Shown here: positions 25,824-36,142 of the stretch, one piece after another
How the letters are laid out: each line of letters starts with the position of its first letter
How positions within the stretch are numbered: the stretch's first letter is position 1
NCBI RefSeq assembly: GCF_000011205.1
Contig: NC_003106.2
Span: 186,001 to 250,000 of the forward strand
Direction: 5' to 3'
Source of the DNA: Sulfurisphaera tokodaii str. 7
Lineage (GTDB): Archaea; Thermoproteota; Thermoprotei_A; Sulfolobales; Sulfolobaceae
DNA: 64,000 bases
Notes under the pieces: model-generated
Database searches by the model: none
Seen by the model: only the letters and a program-made list of their open reading frames with translations
Told to the model about the DNA's origin: nothing
Position numbers and translations under genes: made by a program

Positions 25824-26099
25824 TTATTTTAAAATTTCTTTCATAATCATTTTAATAAGCTTGTATTTTCCTTCTATTTTATTTACCATAATTAAACCTG
25901 GAATACCAGTTGCAGGATGGATTTTATCTGGAAATGGAACAGGATCTAGGCCAAGCTTTTGGCAAATAATAAGCAAAGAATTAAAATCAATTCTTTTTTC
26001 TCCAATTTTTCTAATTTTTCTTCCTTTACCCCTACTACTAGCTAAAAAATAAGCTAACCATATGGCTACTTTTTCCCCTTTATAGTCTCTTAAGCTCAT
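25824..26099 (-). CDS. srp19: Signal recognition particle 19-kDa protein
   Basis: 91 residues. KVAIWLAYFLASSRGKGRKI and a DFNSLLIICQKLGLDPVPFP segment are the SRP19 fold, which clamps the tips of helices 6 and 8 of 7S RNA so that SRP54 can bind. The short basic Lys-rich tail is typical of archaea. It overlaps the end of the S8e gene by four bases and lies right after tRNA-Lys. Confidence 0.9.
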   Translation of the reverse strand: MSLRDYKGEKVAIWLAYFLASSRGKGRKIRKIGEKRIDFNSLLIICQKLGLDPVPFPDKIHPATGIPGLIMVNKIEGKYKLIKMIMKEILK

Positions 26100-26482
26100 T
26101 CTTTAATCAGTATAGCATTTATTGTTCCGTCTTGACCTGGCCTTGAAGTTACCTTTGCTTTTCCCAATTCTGTTTGAATTATTGATCCTTTTACAATTAT
26201 TCCTCTTCTAGCATACTCCTTATTTGCTGGAGTTTCTATAACTGATAATATTTTTGCTTTCTTGCTTACCTTTTCTTGAGGGTCATATATGTTTGCAAAC
26301 GTGGCATATTTCACTCTTATTTTTATATTTCCTCCCATACCTCTTTCTTTTTCTATTAACTCCTCAGTACTAAGTTTTGTTTCAGTAGGAGGAGAACCTA
26401 ATTCAAACTTCCTTTTATCTCTATGTTTTCCTTTTTTACCACCAGTTATTTTCCTAAAATCATTACCTTGAAAATATCCCAT
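26096..26482 (-). CDS. rps8e: Ribosomal protein S8e
   Basis: 128 residues, the usual archaeal length. It begins MGYFQGNDFRKITGGKKGKH and contains the S8e core VIETPANKEYARRGIIVKGS and RPGQDGTINAIL. A small-subunit protein of archaea and eukaryotes. It heads a two-gene unit with srp19. Confidence 0.95.
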   Translation of the reverse strand: MGYFQGNDFRKITGGKKGKHRDKRKFELGSPPTETKLSTEELIEKERGMGGNIKIRVKYATFANIYDPQEKVSKKAKILSVIETPANKEYARRGIIVKGSIIQTELGKAKVTSRPGQDGTINAILIKE

Positions 26483-26514
26483 ACGAAACTTATTTAAGGA
26501 GGTAGCTTATAAAT

Positions 26515-27303
26515 TTAAGCACCGAAATTTCTTTTCCTCTTTTGATAAGATCTTATTGCTCTCCATAAGTCTATCTTTCTAAAGTCTGGCCAATATGTGT
26601 CTACAAAAAAGAGTTCTGAATACGCTATATGCCATAAAAGGAAATTACTTATTCGTATTTCACCAGAAGATCTAATTACTAGATCTATGTCTTCTAGCTC
26701 TTTATCATAAAGGTATTGCCTAAATATATTTTCATTAATATCATCTAGTTTTATTTTTCCTTTCTCGTAATCTGCAATAATTTTTTTGGTAGCATCAATT
26801 ATTTCTTGTCTTCCTCCATAACAGATTGCAAGAGTAAGCTTCCTCTTGTTAAAATTCTCAGTTTTTTTACTTAATTGATTTAGTACTTCTAATAGGTCTA
26901 GGGGAAGTTTATATATTAGACCTATTGCTCTTACTTTAACTTCATATTTATAAATTATTTCGCCATAGAGTAACTCTTCTAATCCTGCCTTAATGTAGTT
27001 AAATATTGTATTAAGCTCAAGATTTGATCTCTTATCACAATTTTCTGTTGAAAGTGCAAATACCGTTATATTTTTTATACCCATCTCTAGTAACCATAAT
27101 AACACTTGTTTTAACTTTCTGTAACCACTATAATATGCATCATTTATACTTAAGTTGTTGGCTCTTGCCCATCTCCTATTCCCATCTGGAATAATTCCAA
27201 CATGTTGAGGAAATGGACCATTTTTTATCTCATTCCATAAAATTTTTTCATAGAACTTATAGACTGGATATAGTATAATCTTCCCTACTTTTTCTTTAAA
27301 CAT
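26515..27303 (-). CDS. uppS: cis-Prenyltransferase (UPP synthase family)
   Basis: 262 residues. [19 protein letters not shown] holds the catalytic aspartate and phosphate-binding residues; [12 protein letters not shown] and [11 protein letters not shown] follow; [20 protein letters not shown] and FVDTYWPDF complete the site. It makes long polyprenyl diphosphate, precursor of the dolichol-type glycan carrier. It overlaps lysK by 19 bases. Confidence 0.9.
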   Translation of the reverse strand: MFKEKVGKIILYPVYKFYEKILWNEIKNGPFPQHVGIIPDGNRRWARANNLSINDAYYSGYRKLKQVLLWLLEMGIKNITVFALSTENCDKRSNLELNTIFNYIKAGLEELLYGEIIYKYEVKVRAIGLIYKLPLDLLEVLNQLSKKTENFNKRKLTLAICYGGRQEIIDATKKIIADYEKGKIKLDDINENIFRQYLYDKELEDIDLVIRSSGEIRISNFLLWHIAYSELFFVDTYWPDFRKIDLWRAIRSYQKRKRNFGA

Positions 27304-28325
27304 AATTCTTCTATCGCATTGATATAAGTTGTTAAAGCTATAAATATTTCATCGATAGAAATCTTTTCATTATTTGTGTGTTCTAACGTAGAATTCCCAG
27401 GTCCATAGGTTACTATTTCTTTTGCTATATTTTTTAATATATTCATATCACTAGTCCCTGCTTTTCTAGCTAGTTTTGGCTTATACCCTTGCTTTATTAT
27501 GCCTCGCATAACTGCTTTAACAATATTACTATTTACATCAACTTTCACTGGTTCTATATCTTCTACTATTTTTATATCACATGTTTTAAACTCATTATGA
27601 ATAAGAGCTAGAATCTCATCCTTAGAGTTTTTAATCGAGTATCTTATATCTAGATGTAAATACCCTTCTGAAGGTGTCATATTTATATAATCACCAGATT
27701 TTATTATGGTAGGTACTATAGAAAAATTCTCATAGTTACTTGGTTCTCTATATATTTCTAGAATTTTTTTCGATAAGTCAACTATCAAATTCTCTTTAGA
27801 TGAAGAAGAATGCTGAGAATTTCCTCTACATAATATATCTAAATGCAATACTCCCCTATATTCCACTATAACATCTAAAGTATTACTGGGTTCCCCTATG
27901 ATAATATAATTGTACCTAATACCACTATTAGCTAATTCCCTTGCGCCCTTACTTTTTCCTTCTTCATCTGCTAGTGCAGCAAATTGAACTTTATACCCTT
28001 TTTCATTTAATATATAAGTTGCCAAAAGCATAGCAATCAAAGGACCTTTTGCGTCAACAGCCCCCCTACCATATATAACTTCTCCTTCTATTTTAGGCTG
28101 TATAAATCCTGGAACTGTATCTATATGTGATGCTAAGAGTATATCCCCTTTTCCTAGGAAATATGACTTAGATTTAGAAATTTCTAGATTAAGATTAAAT
28201 TCCTTTGAGACTTTTTCAAAAAAATCTTTAGCTCTTTCCTCTTCGCCAGAAGGAGTATAAATTGAAAGTATTTCAAGTAATAGCTCTTTTATTTTCCGTC
28301 TCGATAATTCCTTTTCTAGCTGCAT
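27285..28325 (-). CDS. lysK: [LysW]-lysine/ornithine hydrolase LysK
   Basis: 346 residues, M20 family zinc peptidase-like. [11 protein letters not shown] and [20 protein letters not shown] give metal ligands, [15 protein letters not shown] the catalytic glutamate, and a C-terminal [10 protein letters not shown] the last histidine. It frees lysine (or ornithine) from the LysW carrier. It is the last gene of the lys series; its start overlaps lysJ by 53 bases. Confidence 0.92.
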   Translation of the reverse strand: MQLEKELSRRKIKELLLEILSIYTPSGEEERAKDFFEKVSKEFNLNLEISKSKSYFLGKGDILLASHIDTVPGFIQPKIEGEVIYGRGAVDAKGPLIAMLLATYILNEKGYKVQFAALADEEGKSKGARELANSGIRYNYIIIGEPSNTLDVIVEYRGVLHLDILCRGNSQHSSSSKENLIVDLSKKILEIYREPSNYENFSIVPTIIKSGDYINMTPSEGYLHLDIRYSIKNSKDEILALIHNEFKTCDIKIVEDIEPVKVDVNSNIVKAVMRGIIKQGYKPKLARKAGTSDMNILKNIAKEIVTYGPGNSTLEHTNNEKISIDEIFIALTTYINAIEELCLKKK

Positions 28326-29436
28326 TTGATGCTTCCTCCATATCGCTTTGTGTAATCATGTATGGTGCAAGAAATCTTATAACTGTTGATCCAGCTTTTA
28401 AGGCTAAAACTCTTTCATCTTGCATAACTTTTAATGCAATTGCTGGTGGAAATCTAATTTCAATACCTATCATTAAGCCTTTACCTCTAATTTCCCTCAC
28501 TGATTTCAAATCACTGAGTTTTTCCCGGAGAATTTTCTTAAATATCTCTCCTTTAATGCTTGCTTGTTCTACTACATTGTCTTCCTTTAAAACTTTCGAT
28601 GCCGCAGTAACTGCAGCCATAGCCATTGGATTTCCTCCATAAGTACTACCATGATCACCCTCTTCCAATTTTTCCGCTATCCAATCTGGCAGAAATAAAG
28701 CACTAACTGGAAAACCTCCCCCAATTGCCTTTCCTGCTGTTAACAAATCTGGAATAATACCATAATGTTGATAAGCCCATACTTTTCCAGTTCTTCCAAA
28801 ACCGGTTTGAACTTCGTCAACTACTAACAAAGCACCTACTTTTTGTGTTTGTTCTCTTAAAGCTTTCATGAAGTCTTCATTAGCTGGAATTACTCCGGAT
28901 TCACCTTGAATTGGTTCAACTATTACAGCAGCTGTTTGTTCATCTATGTTCTTTAATTCATCTATATTATTATAAGTTAGAAATTGTACTGGTGACATTA
29001 ATGGCTCAAAAGGTTCTCTATATCTTTTATTCCATGTAACTGAAAGGGAACCTGCTGTTCTTCCGTGAAATGAATTTTTGAAAGCAATTATTTTTTTCCT
29101 ACCAGTTATTTTCCTAGCAGTTTTCAGAGCCGCTTCAACAGCTTCAGTACCGCTATTTAATAAAATAATATTATCCATCTTATCTGGTTTTAAAGGGTCT
29201 AGTTCTTTTAGCATTTCGTCTCTGATAGGGGTAGAAAATGAAGTAGATAAAGTCATAATATTTTCCATTTGTCTTGATAAATATTCTATAACCCTTCTGT
29301 TTCTGTGTCCTAAAAAGGCTACACCAATTCCCGTATGAAGGTCTAAGTATTTTGTTCCACTAATATCCCATACGTACTGACCCTCTCCTTTTACTATAGT
29401 TAGTCCTCTATCTCCATAAAGTTGAATGAACTTCAT
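28273..29436 (-). CDS. lysJ: [LysW]-aminoadipate semialdehyde/ornithine aminotransferase LysJ
   Basis: 387 residues, class III PLP enzyme. [18 protein letters not shown] binds the phosphate, [20 protein letters not shown] holds the cofactor aspartate, and [20 protein letters not shown] holds the PLP lysine. It transaminates the LysW-bound semialdehyde. Overlaps lysX by four bases. Confidence 0.92.
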   Translation of the reverse strand: MKFIQLYGDRGLTIVKGEGQYVWDISGTKYLDLHTGIGVAFLGHRNRRVIEYLSRQMENIMTLSTSFSTPIRDEMLKELDPLKPDKMDNIILLNSGTEAVEAALKTARKITGRKKIIAFKNSFHGRTAGSLSVTWNKRYREPFEPLMSPVQFLTYNNIDELKNIDEQTAAVIVEPIQGESGVIPANEDFMKALREQTQKVGALLVVDEVQTGFGRTGKVWAYQHYGIIPDLLTAGKAIGGGFPVSALFLPDWIAEKLEEGDHGSTYGGNPMAMAAVTAASKVLKEDNVVEQASIKGEIFKKILREKLSDLKSVREIRGKGLMIGIEIRFPPAIALKVMQDERVLALKAGSTVIRFLAPYMITQSDMEEASNAARKGIIETENKRAIT

Positions 29437-30290
29437 TTTTTAATCCACTCTTCAATTTTTCTAATTAAATACTCTGATACGTTAAAATTATTGACTCTTA
29501 CAGTATTTTTGTATTCTGGCACTCCATTTACTTCATTAATTATATAACCTCTTTCTGGATCTTCAAATACATCGATACCTAGAAAGAATCCTCCTATTAT
29601 ATCTTTTACTTTTAATGCAAGATCTTGTAATTCTTCGTCTATCTTTAAAGGTTCTGCCTTAGCACCTAAAGCTGTGTTTGTTTTCCAATTCCTCGAATTC
29701 ACTCTATAAATTCCAACTGGTGCCTCATCACCTATAGTGAATATTCTTATGTCCCTATCAGGTTTTTTCACAAATTCTTGTATTAAATAAATATATCTAA
29801 ATTGTAACGTAGTATATTCTTGATACTCTAAAAAGTTCCTTAATGTATCCTCATCAATGGCTCTAGCTACCATCCTACCCCAGCTACCTTCAACTGGCTT
29901 TATTACAACAGGATAACTTAGTTTATTTGCAAGTTCTAAGGCTTTTTCTTTAGAAAAAGCTACTATTGTTTTAGGAACTCTTATCCCATGCTTTGATAAT
30001 AACGATAAGGTGTAAAGTTTGTTTTCACATTTTATTAAAGTTGAGGAGTCATTAATAGTTTTGTAACTTAAGTTTTCAAATATAGTGGATGTTATTACTG
30101 CTCTAGCATGAGAAGTATTTCTTTGTATCACAACATCAAGATCTCCTAATGTTTCATTACTATCATTATTATAAAAATAATAAAAATCTTTAGTATATAT
30201 TGGAATTACAGTATGTCCTAATTTCCTCGCTTCTTGTATAAGATTTTTTTCTTCCCATCTTAGGAGATCATATATTACCCCTAAGATCAC
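29433..30290 (-). CDS. lysX: alpha-Aminoadipate-LysW ligase LysX
   Basis: 285 residues, RimK-type ATP-grasp. [40 protein letters not shown] and [20 protein letters not shown] are the ATP and Mg sites. It joins aminoadipate to the C-terminal Glu of LysW. GTG 30290 overlaps the lysW stop (GTGA). The glutamate-specific ArgX is similar; the lys context favours LysX. Confidence 0.9.
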   Translation of the reverse strand: MILGVIYDLLRWEEKNLIQEARKLGHTVIPIYTKDFYYFYNNDSNETLGDLDVVIQRNTSHARAVITSTIFENLSYKTINDSSTLIKCENKLYTLSLLSKHGIRVPKTIVAFSKEKALELANKLSYPVVIKPVEGSWGRMVARAIDEDTLRNFLEYQEYTTLQFRYIYLIQEFVKKPDRDIRIFTIGDEAPVGIYRVNSRNWKTNTALGAKAEPLKIDEELQDLALKVKDIIGGFFLGIDVFEDPERGYIINEVNGVPEYKNTVRVNNFNVSEYLIRKIEEWIKK

Positions 30291-30457
30291 TCTCCCCAGT
30301 CCTCTCCTACTTGCTCGGCTAATCTTAGTGCGAGTCTTCCATGATCATTATATACTTCTAATTGGGCTCCACATTCATGCTCAACTATTTCTCCAGGTAA
30401 TGCATCATCTGGAACATTTACATCTCCATTACATACTGGGCACTTTAGGACTACCAT
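30287..30457 (-). CDS. lysW: Amino-group carrier protein LysW
   Basis: 56 residues. Cys6, Cys9, His27 and Cys29 form the zinc site (CPVC, EHEC), the rest is acidic, and the protein ends EDWGE, the conserved tail whose terminal glutamate carries the substrate. It shields the alpha-amino group during lysine and arginine synthesis. A promoter and the LysM-binding region probably lie in 30458-30524. ATG 30457; the stop overlaps the lysX start. Confidence 0.95.
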   Translation of the reverse strand: MVVLKCPVCNGDVNVPDDALPGEIVEHECGAQLEVYNDHGRLALRLAEQVGEDWGE

Positions 30458-30524
30458 TTTTGGATCAAATATATCATAAAAAGTAAGTAGTTGATAAGCT
30501 TTTATGAAAATAAATGGTTCGATT

Positions 30525-30947
30525 TTAAAACCAGACTCTAAGAACTATTGTACTATTTGTACTTAGTACTCCTTGAAGGCTTCTTATATCATCTATTGTT
30601 TTATTAATTGAGGAGATGTTAGTACCCCTAACTACTGTTAAAATGTCATAATCCCCAGTTGTCTCATATACAAATTCTACTCCTTGAATCTTTATTATTT
30701 TTTTAGAAATTTCTGGTGTTGGGATTTGTGGATTAGTTTTTACCATAACTATAGCTCTTATTTCATTTTCTAGCTCATAATCAATTGTGAATCTCTTAAT
30801 TACACCCATTTTTATTAGTTTTTCAATCCTTTTCCTTACTGCAGCTTCACTAATTTTGAGCTCTTTAGCTATACTAGTGTATGGAGTTCTTGCATTTTTC
30901 CTTAATATTTCAAGAATTTTTAAATCACTTTCATCTACATCCGCCAT
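30525..30947 (-). CDS. lysM: Lrp-type regulator LysM
   Basis: 140 residues. The N-terminal HTH (DLKILEILRKNARTPYTSIA, ISEAAVRKRIEKLIKMGVIK) and the C-terminal RAM domain (AIVMVKTNPQIPTPEISKKI, TTGDYDILTVVRG) make a classic Lrp protein. In Sulfolobus LysM binds upstream of lysW and responds to lysine. The start overlaps the lysZ stop. Confidence 0.9.
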   Translation of the reverse strand: MADVDESDLKILEILRKNARTPYTSIAKELKISEAAVRKRIEKLIKMGVIKRFTIDYELENEIRAIVMVKTNPQIPTPEISKKIIKIQGVEFVYETTGDYDILTVVRGTNISSINKTIDDIRSLQGVLSTNSTIVLRVWF

Positions 30948-31732
30948 TACATGATCACCGTTCCCCTTAATTGTAATGCATTTGAAATTGGGTCTTGCAC
31001 AAGACCCGAGGAGATTATTACTTTTTTAACTCCATTTTCAATAGTTTCTCCGGCCATTAATAGTTTTCTGTTCATACCGGGCCCTATTCTTTTAGATAAT
31101 TCTTTAGCCTCTTTAGATGTGAGCTTATTTATTACTTTTCCATCAACTAAAACTCCTTCAACATCAGTTAGAAGTATTAAAGTATCGGCTTTCATAGCAG
31201 TAGCAATTGCAAAAGCCATTTGATCTCCATCAACATTAAGTAATGTTTTTTCTTCTGGATCGTATGCCAGTGGAGCAAAAACTAGAAGATCAAAACTCTT
31301 TAACAAATCTGAGATTACTAATGAATCCACTTTCTTTATTTTCCCAGTATAACCACCATCAACTATTCTTTTTCTTCCTCTTTCATCTATTATTATTATT
31401 TTTTTCTTTCTCTCTGCAATTACAGAGTTACCATCAGCACCAGTTAGTGAAATTACTTTCTTTTTATAAGCTAATTTTGATACTATTTGTCTTGAAATTA
31501 AACTCATAACCATTATAAAAACTTCTAACTCTTCTTTAGATGTATATCTACTTCTTATTCCTTCTGGTGAAGTTACAAATACTGGTTCTATTCCTAGTTT
31601 CTTAGAAGTCTCAGTTACCTGGTCTCCACCACCATGAACAAATATAGCTTGTTCTCCTACATTAGATAAACTTTCAATAATACCATCTAAATTATTTTTT
31701 ATTACTCTTCCTCCGGCTTTTATAACTATCAT
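30947..31732 (-). CDS. lysZ: [LysW]-aminoadipate/glutamate kinase LysZ
   Basis: 261 residues, amino acid kinase family. VIKAGGRVI and IFVHGGGDQVTE bind ATP phosphates and substrate; LTGADGNSVIA and LILLTDVEGVLVDGKVINKL follow, with GPGMNRKLLMAGETIENGVK near the C-terminus. It phosphorylates the side-chain carboxylate of the LysW-bound substrate, giving the acyl phosphate used by LysY. Confidence 0.92.
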   Translation of the reverse strand: MIVIKAGGRVIKNNLDGIIESLSNVGEQAIFVHGGGDQVTETSKKLGIEPVFVTSPEGIRSRYTSKEELEVFIMVMSLISRQIVSKLAYKKKVISLTGADGNSVIAERKKKIIIIDERGRKRIVDGGYTGKIKKVDSLVISDLLKSFDLLVFAPLAYDPEEKTLLNVDGDQMAFAIATAMKADTLILLTDVEGVLVDGKVINKLTSKEAKELSKRIGPGMNRKLLMAGETIENGVKKVIISSGLVQDPISNALQLRGTVIM

Positions 31733-31733
31733 T

Positions 31734-32783
31734 TTAAGCAGGCCTCAGAGGAGGTATTCTTAAACCCTCATCTTCTTCAAAACCTCTTGATATGTTAAAA
31801 GCTTGTACTGCTTGACCAGCAGCACCTTTCATCAAGTTATCTATTGCAGAAAACATTGTTATTCTTTGCATTCTTTTTTCTATTGCAAAACCTATATCTG
31901 CAAAATTACTACCTATAACAAATTTTGGGTCTGGATAAGGATGAATATTACTCCTTATTATACGTATGAATTTTCTTCCTTTATAGAATTCTATGGATTT
32001 CTTCCACATATCCATTTCGCTTATATCACTACTTAGCCAACCATGAACTGAAGCCAAAGCACCTCTCACACTACTAACGGCGTGAGGAACCAAACTTACT
32101 TTTACATCCCTTTTTGCTATTAAACTAAGTTCTTGCTCAGCTTCAGCTGCGTGTCTATGCCCATCGGCCTCATAAGGTCTTATTGCATTTTGTCTTTCTG
32201 GATGATGGCTACCTTCATGAGGTTTCGCACCTCCTTCACTACTTCCAACTTTTACATCGCTGATTAATTTGTAAGTCTCTAATAGACTTGATGCAACTAA
32301 AGGAGCACCAGCTAATATAGTTGCAGTAGCATTACAGCCTGGAGAAGCGATAAGTTTTGCATTTTTAAGTTCTTCATAGTGAAGTTCTGGTAAGCCATAC
32401 ACAGCTTTTTTCAGTAAATCTGGGTATGGATGCTCATAACCATACCATATTTTATATAGAGTAGGATCTTTTAACCTAAAATCTGCACTTAAATCAATTA
32501 CTTGAATTCCCATTTCTAGAATCTTTGGTACATATTCTAATGAAACTTTATGCGGTAACCCTAGAAATACAGCATCCGCTTTATCTCCTAGTTTATCAAA
32601 TGAAAACTGTGAAAAATTCATATTATAAAATCCTCTTAAATTTGGATGTACTAATGTTATGGGTTTACCGGCATATTCTCTAGATGTTACATACGTTACT
32701 TCTATTTTGGGGTGAACTGCCAGAATTCTTAGCAATTCTCCACCAGTATAACCTGAACCTCCTATTACAGCAACTCTTATCAT
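31734..32783 (-). CDS. lysY: [LysW]-aminoadipate semialdehyde dehydrogenase LysY
   Basis: 349 residues. MIRVAVIGGSGYTGGELLRI is the Rossmann start, ASPGCNATATILAGAPL holds the catalytic cysteine, and LVPHAVSSVRGALASVHGW the histidine segment of ArgC-type reductases. ATG 32783 is chosen because a TATA element CTTATAAT lies about 27 bases upstream (near 32806-32812), making a leaderless start; the longer frame from 32825 includes the promoter. First gene of the lys operon. Confidence 0.92.
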   Translation of the reverse strand: MIRVAVIGGSGYTGGELLRILAVHPKIEVTYVTSREYAGKPITLVHPNLRGFYNMNFSQFSFDKLGDKADAVFLGLPHKVSLEYVPKILEMGIQVIDLSADFRLKDPTLYKIWYGYEHPYPDLLKKAVYGLPELHYEELKNAKLIASPGCNATATILAGAPLVASSLLETYKLISDVKVGSSEGGAKPHEGSHHPERQNAIRPYEADGHRHAAEAEQELSLIAKRDVKVSLVPHAVSSVRGALASVHGWLSSDISEMDMWKKSIEFYKGRKFIRIIRSNIHPYPDPKFVIGSNFADIGFAIEKRMQRITMFSAIDNLMKGAAGQAVQAFNISRGFEEDEGLRIPPLRPA

Positions 32784-32840
32784 CTTTTGACCATAAAGCA
32801 ATAGGATTATAAGTAATTTAAGCATATATAGTATTATATT

Positions 32841-33269
32841 ATGAGTATAACAACAGACGAATTGAAGAAATTCTTAGAAGAAAAAATAGCTGATTTAAAG
32901 AAAGAACTGGAGTTTTACGAGTATTTACTTAGTTTAATTGAAGCAGAGGGTTATAAGGGTATAGTAAAGGGAAACAAGGGGAGCATGGATGTTCTTAAAA
33001 GTAGCAGAGGAGAAATATTAGCTGAAATATATTATATGCCCCCTATTATGAGGGTAATAATTAAAGGAAAGACTACTATAAATAAAATTTATGTTAATGT
33101 ACTCACAAAGATACTAGAAAATGAAAAAAATAGAAATAAAATAGATTATGATATTGTATTAGAAAGGGATGAACTTAAAGAAATAATTATAAAAAATGTT
33201 AAGGATGAGATAATTTATAATAAGATTAAGGCAGCTTTACAATCTATTTTAGAGAGAGTCTCTTATTAA
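32841..33269 (+). CDS. Conserved-looking hypothetical protein
   Basis: 142 residues. An N-terminal coiled coil (LKKFLEEKIADLKKELEFYE YLLSLIEAE) is followed by a beta region (SSRGEILAEIYYMPPIMRVI) and a C-terminal helical part. I do not recognise a family. It is divergent from lysY and overlaps the 3' end of cedB by 21 bases. Confidence 0.55.
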   Translation: MSITTDELKKFLEEKIADLKKELEFYEYLLSLIEAEGYKGIVKGNKGSMDVLKSSRGEILAEIYYMPPIMRVIIKGKTTINKIYVNVLTKILENEKNRNKIDYDIVLERDELKEIIIKNVKDEIIYNKIKAALQSILERVSY

Positions 33270-35063
33270 TGTATCTAATGAAATTATTACCGGTCTAGGA
33301 TCTGTTATAAATCTAATTAAAGCCTCACCTCTTCCTAGGAATGATAATTCGTTTGAAATTTCCTTATCAGATATGTTTACAAATCTTAAAACTTCTTGCC
33401 AGAATTTTTTATCTCCATTATTCATAAATGCTATTAATCCTATATTTTGTAAATAAATATCACTATAATCTCCTAAATCGATTATATTCTGAGTAGCTAA
33501 TAATAACATTATACCAAAACCTCTTCCTCTCTTTATAAGATCAAGTATTATTGAATACTCAGAAGAATCCTTTATTATAGTCCAAGCTTCATCTATAACT
33601 ATAGCTATTTTCAATTTATCATCAGCTATGTTATATTTATTATAAATTTTAGTTAGTACTGACATCATTATTAACCGCCTAATTTCTTCAGACTTTATCA
33701 GCGAAAGATCAAATACATATATACTATCCTCATTAATCATATCAACTAAGGAGTTTTCTTTGCCTATATCGAGTTCTTTTACTTGAGATATTATTCTATA
33801 TAGATATGTTTTAACTTGATAAGGAATATCCAATTTTTCGATTTCGGCCAGAATGATATCCCATGTAGGATTTGTGTACCTATAAAATACATCTTTTATT
33901 ACTTTGTATAAGATAGAAGAGGTATACTTGTCCAGTTTAAAGCTGTTTGATAATATTTCTTCTATTTGTGATATATAAGATTCTAAGTTAATGCCATCAA
34001 CTCTTAGTAAACCTAAACTATATACAAGAGGGTTGAGAGTTTTGAAGCGTATATAGTATTTTTTTAATCTTATTTTTATATCGCTTTTCATATCGAAAAA
34101 AATCACTGGGATATTTGAAAATATATTAATTTTATAACCTAAACTTATTAAAAATTCTGTTTTTCCAGCACCAGTTGGACCAATAAGTAGAACATGAGGA
34201 TTTAGCATACTTTTATAGTTCCAAAAAACAGATCTATTATTACCTATTTCTCGTCCTATGTAGATCCCATCCTCAAAAAACTCAAATTTTGGTGACTTAG
34301 GTAGTGAAAATACGGATAAAAATGGTAATTGAGTTGGGAAACCTTGCTTCTTTAACTTAATTTTATCTTGAAACAATTTTATTATCTCATCTTTTGTAGC
34401 TAATCTAGCTTTTATTCCCAAACTTTCTAGTCCCTTCTTTAGAAGTTGAATAGAAGCTAAAACATTTTCTTCTGTTGTAGAGTTAATGATAAAGAATATT
34501 AAGTATCTGAAAGGAGTCTCTCCTTCACTTATTTTTTTAATCATAGACTGCACAATTTCTAGTTCATTCTTTGCTCTTTCATTAGATGGATCAGCTTCAG
34601 TAATAACTCTTAAATTTTGGGCTCTCAAAAATAAATTTTCTAAAAATTTATTTTTATCTATAGATTGTTTCTTAAATACTATGTCTATATCCCCTAATAC
34701 ATCTAAAACTTTATGAAATGATATTATCTTATTTCTTAGACTTTCATCACTTAAATCCCTATAATCAAAAGGAATGTCATCTACTACAAGAACGCCTCTT
34801 ATACGTTCTTCATCTCTTATTATTCCATCTTTTATAATTATCCCAGATTTTACTTCATTTTTATTTATTTTACCTCGAATATATGTAGTTATAAAATCAC
34901 TGAAAATTCTATGATTTCCCTTCTTTAACATAATCAAAAAGAGAAAAAAGAGTAAGATATCTAAAATAAAAAATATTAAATTTTTACTAATAACACCTAA
35001 AATTAAAAGGATTATTACAAAGATTATGAGAACTTTAGGATTTTCACTTATATTATCAGCCAT
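33249..35063 (-). CDS. cedB: CedB, VirB4/HerA-type ATPase of the DNA import system
   Basis: 604 residues. Two hydrophobic segments at residues about 9-48 (IIFVIILLILGVI, LIFFILDILLFFLFLIM) anchor it. Walker A LLIGPTGAGKTEFLISLG lies near 292-309 and Walker B IAIVIDEAWTI near 487-497, followed by LLATQNIIDLGDYSD. CedB powers the crenarchaeal exchange of DNA (Ced) system, which imports chromosomal DNA after pili form contacts. The position next to the lys operon is, as I recall, the same as in S. acidocaldarius. cedA genes are not in the window. Confidence 0.85.
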   Translation of the reverse strand: MADNISENPKVLIIFVIILLILGVISKNLIFFILDILLFFLFLIMLKKGNHRIFSDFITTYIRGKINKNEVKSGIIIKDGIIRDEERIRGVLVVDDIPFDYRDLSDESLRNKIISFHKVLDVLGDIDIVFKKQSIDKNKFLENLFLRAQNLRVITEADPSNERAKNELEIVQSMIKKISEGETPFRYLIFFIINSTTEENVLASIQLLKKGLESLGIKARLATKDEIIKLFQDKIKLKKQGFPTQLPFLSVFSLPKSPKFEFFEDGIYIGREIGNNRSVFWNYKSMLNPHVLLIGPTGAGKTEFLISLGYKINIFSNIPVIFFDMKSDIKIRLKKYYIRFKTLNPLVYSLGLLRVDGINLESYISQIEEILSNSFKLDKYTSSILYKVIKDVFYRYTNPTWDIILAEIEKLDIPYQVKTYLYRIISQVKELDIGKENSLVDMINEDSIYVFDLSLIKSEEIRRLIMMSVLTKIYNKYNIADDKLKIAIVIDEAWTIIKDSSEYSIILDLIKRGRGFGIMLLLATQNIIDLGDYSDIYLQNIGLIAFMNNGDKKFWQEVLRFVNISDKEISNELSFLGRGEALIRFITDPRPVIISLDTLIRDSL

Positions 35064-35101
35064 ATGTAAACATGTTTACTTAAAAACGAGAGAGATAATC
35101 G

Positions 35102-35734
35102 CTATAATTCAATATTAGCATGTATTACGCGTAAATCATCTTCAGTCTTTTTAAGCTTCATCATTAATTCAGCGACTACACCATCTAAAAATATTTGTGT
35201 AGTATCCTCAAATAATGTACCTAAGGGAGCTAAAGGTTCAGTAATTCCTAAAATTTGTCTAGCAAAATAGTCCTCATTTTGTGAATATTTTGTTCTTCCG
35301 GGGATTTCAACAACTACATCTGCTATTTTTGCAATAGGACTATCTGAATAGCTTGTTATTGCTATTAATGTTGCTTTAGCTTCTTTTGCGGCTTCAGCAG
35401 CAGTTAATATTAGCTTTGTTCGACCAGAACCCGATATTGCAATCGCAATATCCTTTTCACCAATTGCGGGAACTATTGTCTCACCTAATACATAGGCATT
35501 ATAACCTAAATGAAGAAGACGCATTGCAAAAGCTCTTCCTACTAATCCACTCCTTCCAGCTCCCATGACTAATACTTTTCCATTTCTATTATTATAATAA
35601 AAATTAGTTAGAACTTCAACCATTTTATTTACTTGTTCGGGTTTTATCATTTGAGCGGCCCTTATAACGAATTCGGCAATATCGAACATAGTTTTTATAC
35701 TAAGTGGGGCTTGGAGAAGTGAGGATGAAGACAA
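35102..35734 (-). CDS. hxlB: 6-Phospho-3-hexuloisomerase
   Basis: 210 residues, SIS domain. [20 protein letters not shown] and [20 protein letters not shown] are the sugar-phosphate loops, with [19 protein letters not shown] and [20 protein letters not shown] downstream as in PHI enzymes. It interconverts hexulose 6-phosphate and fructose 6-phosphate; in archaea the reversed RuMP route provides ribulose 5-phosphate. The hxlA partner is not adjacent. Confidence 0.9.
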   Translation of the reverse strand: MSSSSLLQAPLSIKTMFDIAEFVIRAAQMIKPEQVNKMVEVLTNFYYNNRNGKVLVMGAGRSGLVGRAFAMRLLHLGYNAYVLGETIVPAIGEKDIAIAISGSGRTKLILTAAEAAKEAKATLIAITSYSDSPIAKIADVVVEIPGRTKYSQNEDYFARQILGITEPLAPLGTLFEDTTQIFLDGVVAELMMKLKKTEDDLRVIHANIEL

Positions 35735-35833
35735 ATTATTTCTCCAATTAAATTATATCATGATTACTTTAAAACATTATTGCTATAAAGTAGCAATTAA
35801 AGTTTAATATTTTACATGATAAATAACACTATT

Positions 35834-36142
35834 ATGTCGTCAACAACAAGATGGGTTCCAAAATGGACCATAATAAGCATAGAATTAGAGGACGGAAAGA
35901 AAATAGAAGCTTGTTACGATGAGATAACAAAACTTTATGCATGCCCTTACTGCACCCCAATATGCAAAAAAGGCGGTATCCCAGAACAAGGATCTTATTT
36001 CTTCAATAAAGAAGACTTAAAGGAGCATATAAAAGCTCACAGTTTTAACTATTGGATAAAATCAAAGAAGGAAGAAGAGGAAGAAGAAGAGGAAGAAAAA
36101 ATAAAAGGTACAGAGGAAGAAGAGGAAGAAGGGGAGGAGTAA
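35834..36142 (+). CDS. Zinc-finger-like protein with polyglutamate tail
   Basis: 102 residues. CPYCTPIC and a C2H2-like FFNKEDLKEHIKAHS suggest a single zinc site. The last 25 residues are nearly all Glu. ATG 35834 is favoured by a TATA-like GTTTAATATT about 30 bases upstream, over ATG 35816. The purine-rich tail DNA encodes polyarginine in the frame of the next gene. Ends TAA overlapping the ATA of the kinase gene. Confidence 0.65.
   Translation: MSSTTRWVPKWTIISIELEDGKKIEACYDEITKLYACPYCTPICKKGGIPEQGSYFFNKEDLKEHIKAHSFNYWIKSKKEEEEEEEEEKIKGTEEEEEEGEE

Noticed and set aside
36052-36141. Arg-rich N-terminal extension of the PfkB kinase
   Set aside because: It is the polyGlu tail of the preceding gene read in another frame; ribokinase homology starts after it.
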